A DNA stretch of 64,000 bases from assembly GCF_003610355.1 (NCBI RefSeq), contig NZ_RAPY01000001.1, positions 1,488,001 to 1,552,000 on the forward strand. Reading direction: 5' to 3'. The position numbers were made by a program, and so were the translations under genes. The DNA comes from Sphingobacterium detergens (GTDB taxonomy: Bacteria; Bacteroidota; Bacteroidia; Sphingobacteriales; Sphingobacteriaceae). Shown here piece by piece: positions 63,987 to 64,000 of this stretch. The notes under the pieces were generated by a model. That model saw only the letters and a program-made list of their open reading frames with translations. It made no database searches and had not been told where the DNA came from. The stretch's first letter is position 1, and the number at the start of each line of letters is the position of its first letter.

Positions 63987-64000
63987 ATCTTCCTCCGATT
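63987..64000 (-). promoter_or_regulatory. Strong Shine-Dalgarno before the cytidine deaminase gene
   Basis: On the minus strand GGAGG (63996-63992) lies 5 bases before the ATG, a textbook ribosome-binding site. Most genes in this window have no such motif, so this may mark a transferred gene. Confidence 0.7.

Overview
The window looks like the chromosome of a Bacteroidota bacterium close to Sphingobacterium. Supporting signs are a type III glutamine synthetase, several promoters of the Bacteroidota type (TTTG, about 19-20 nt, TAnnTTTG), a near absence of Shine-Dalgarno sequences, CarboxypepD_reg-type outer-membrane receptors, two LytS/LytTR two-component systems and a GH92 mannosidase. The genus is an inference from protein style, not from a database search.

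Layout. 1-9.6 kb: the 3' part of an S9 peptidase, glutamine synthetase III, an outer-membrane beta-barrel protein and a FUSC-family membrane protein. 9.67-13.8 kb: a methionine operon (metY, metX, hom) behind a promoter, a SAM-I riboswitch and a very short Met-rich leader ORF. 14-23.5 kb: a mannoside/hexose locus with GH92, two related (alpha/alpha)6-type glycosidases, a sugar-porter MFS transporter, a large class I mannose-6-phosphate isomerase and a GntR/UTRA regulator. Three near-identical operator candidates tie these genes together. 23.6-30.4 kb: a minus-strand planctomycete-type operon (PSD1 cytochrome protein, DUF1501, TIM-barrel isomerase, DUF2231-cytochrome-LRR protein). 30.9-37.6 kb: a GH95-like hydrolase with a metallophosphoesterase, a TonB siderophore receptor and a nitroreductase. 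37.8-40.9 kb: a DUF6268-type outer-membrane protein divergent from a LytS/LytTR pair, with mirrored 21-bp-period repeats between them. 40.9-49.6 kb: methionine aminopeptidase and an AraC-regulated RND efflux operon that ends in two small unknown genes. 50.2-64 kb: a second AraC regulator, isochorismatase-like hydrolase, alpha/beta hydrolase, photolyase, zinc alcohol dehydrogenase, a second LytTR system, MocR and TetR regulators around a second copy of the small gene pair, three GNAT acetyltransferases, DUF6624, a chloramphenicol acetyltransferase-like gene and a cytidine deaminase.

The most interesting signals are (1) an apparently undescribed pair of small proteins, here called A and B, present twice in the same order (RND operon tail and TetR/MocR locus) with a third solitary B gene; B looks like a cysteine-free HMA/ferredoxin-like fold; (2) a two-layer methionine control region, SAM-I aptamer plus Met-codon leader whose codons form one arm of a possible terminator; and (3) three regulator-operator assignments (GntR, LytTR, AraC) readable directly from repeat geometry.
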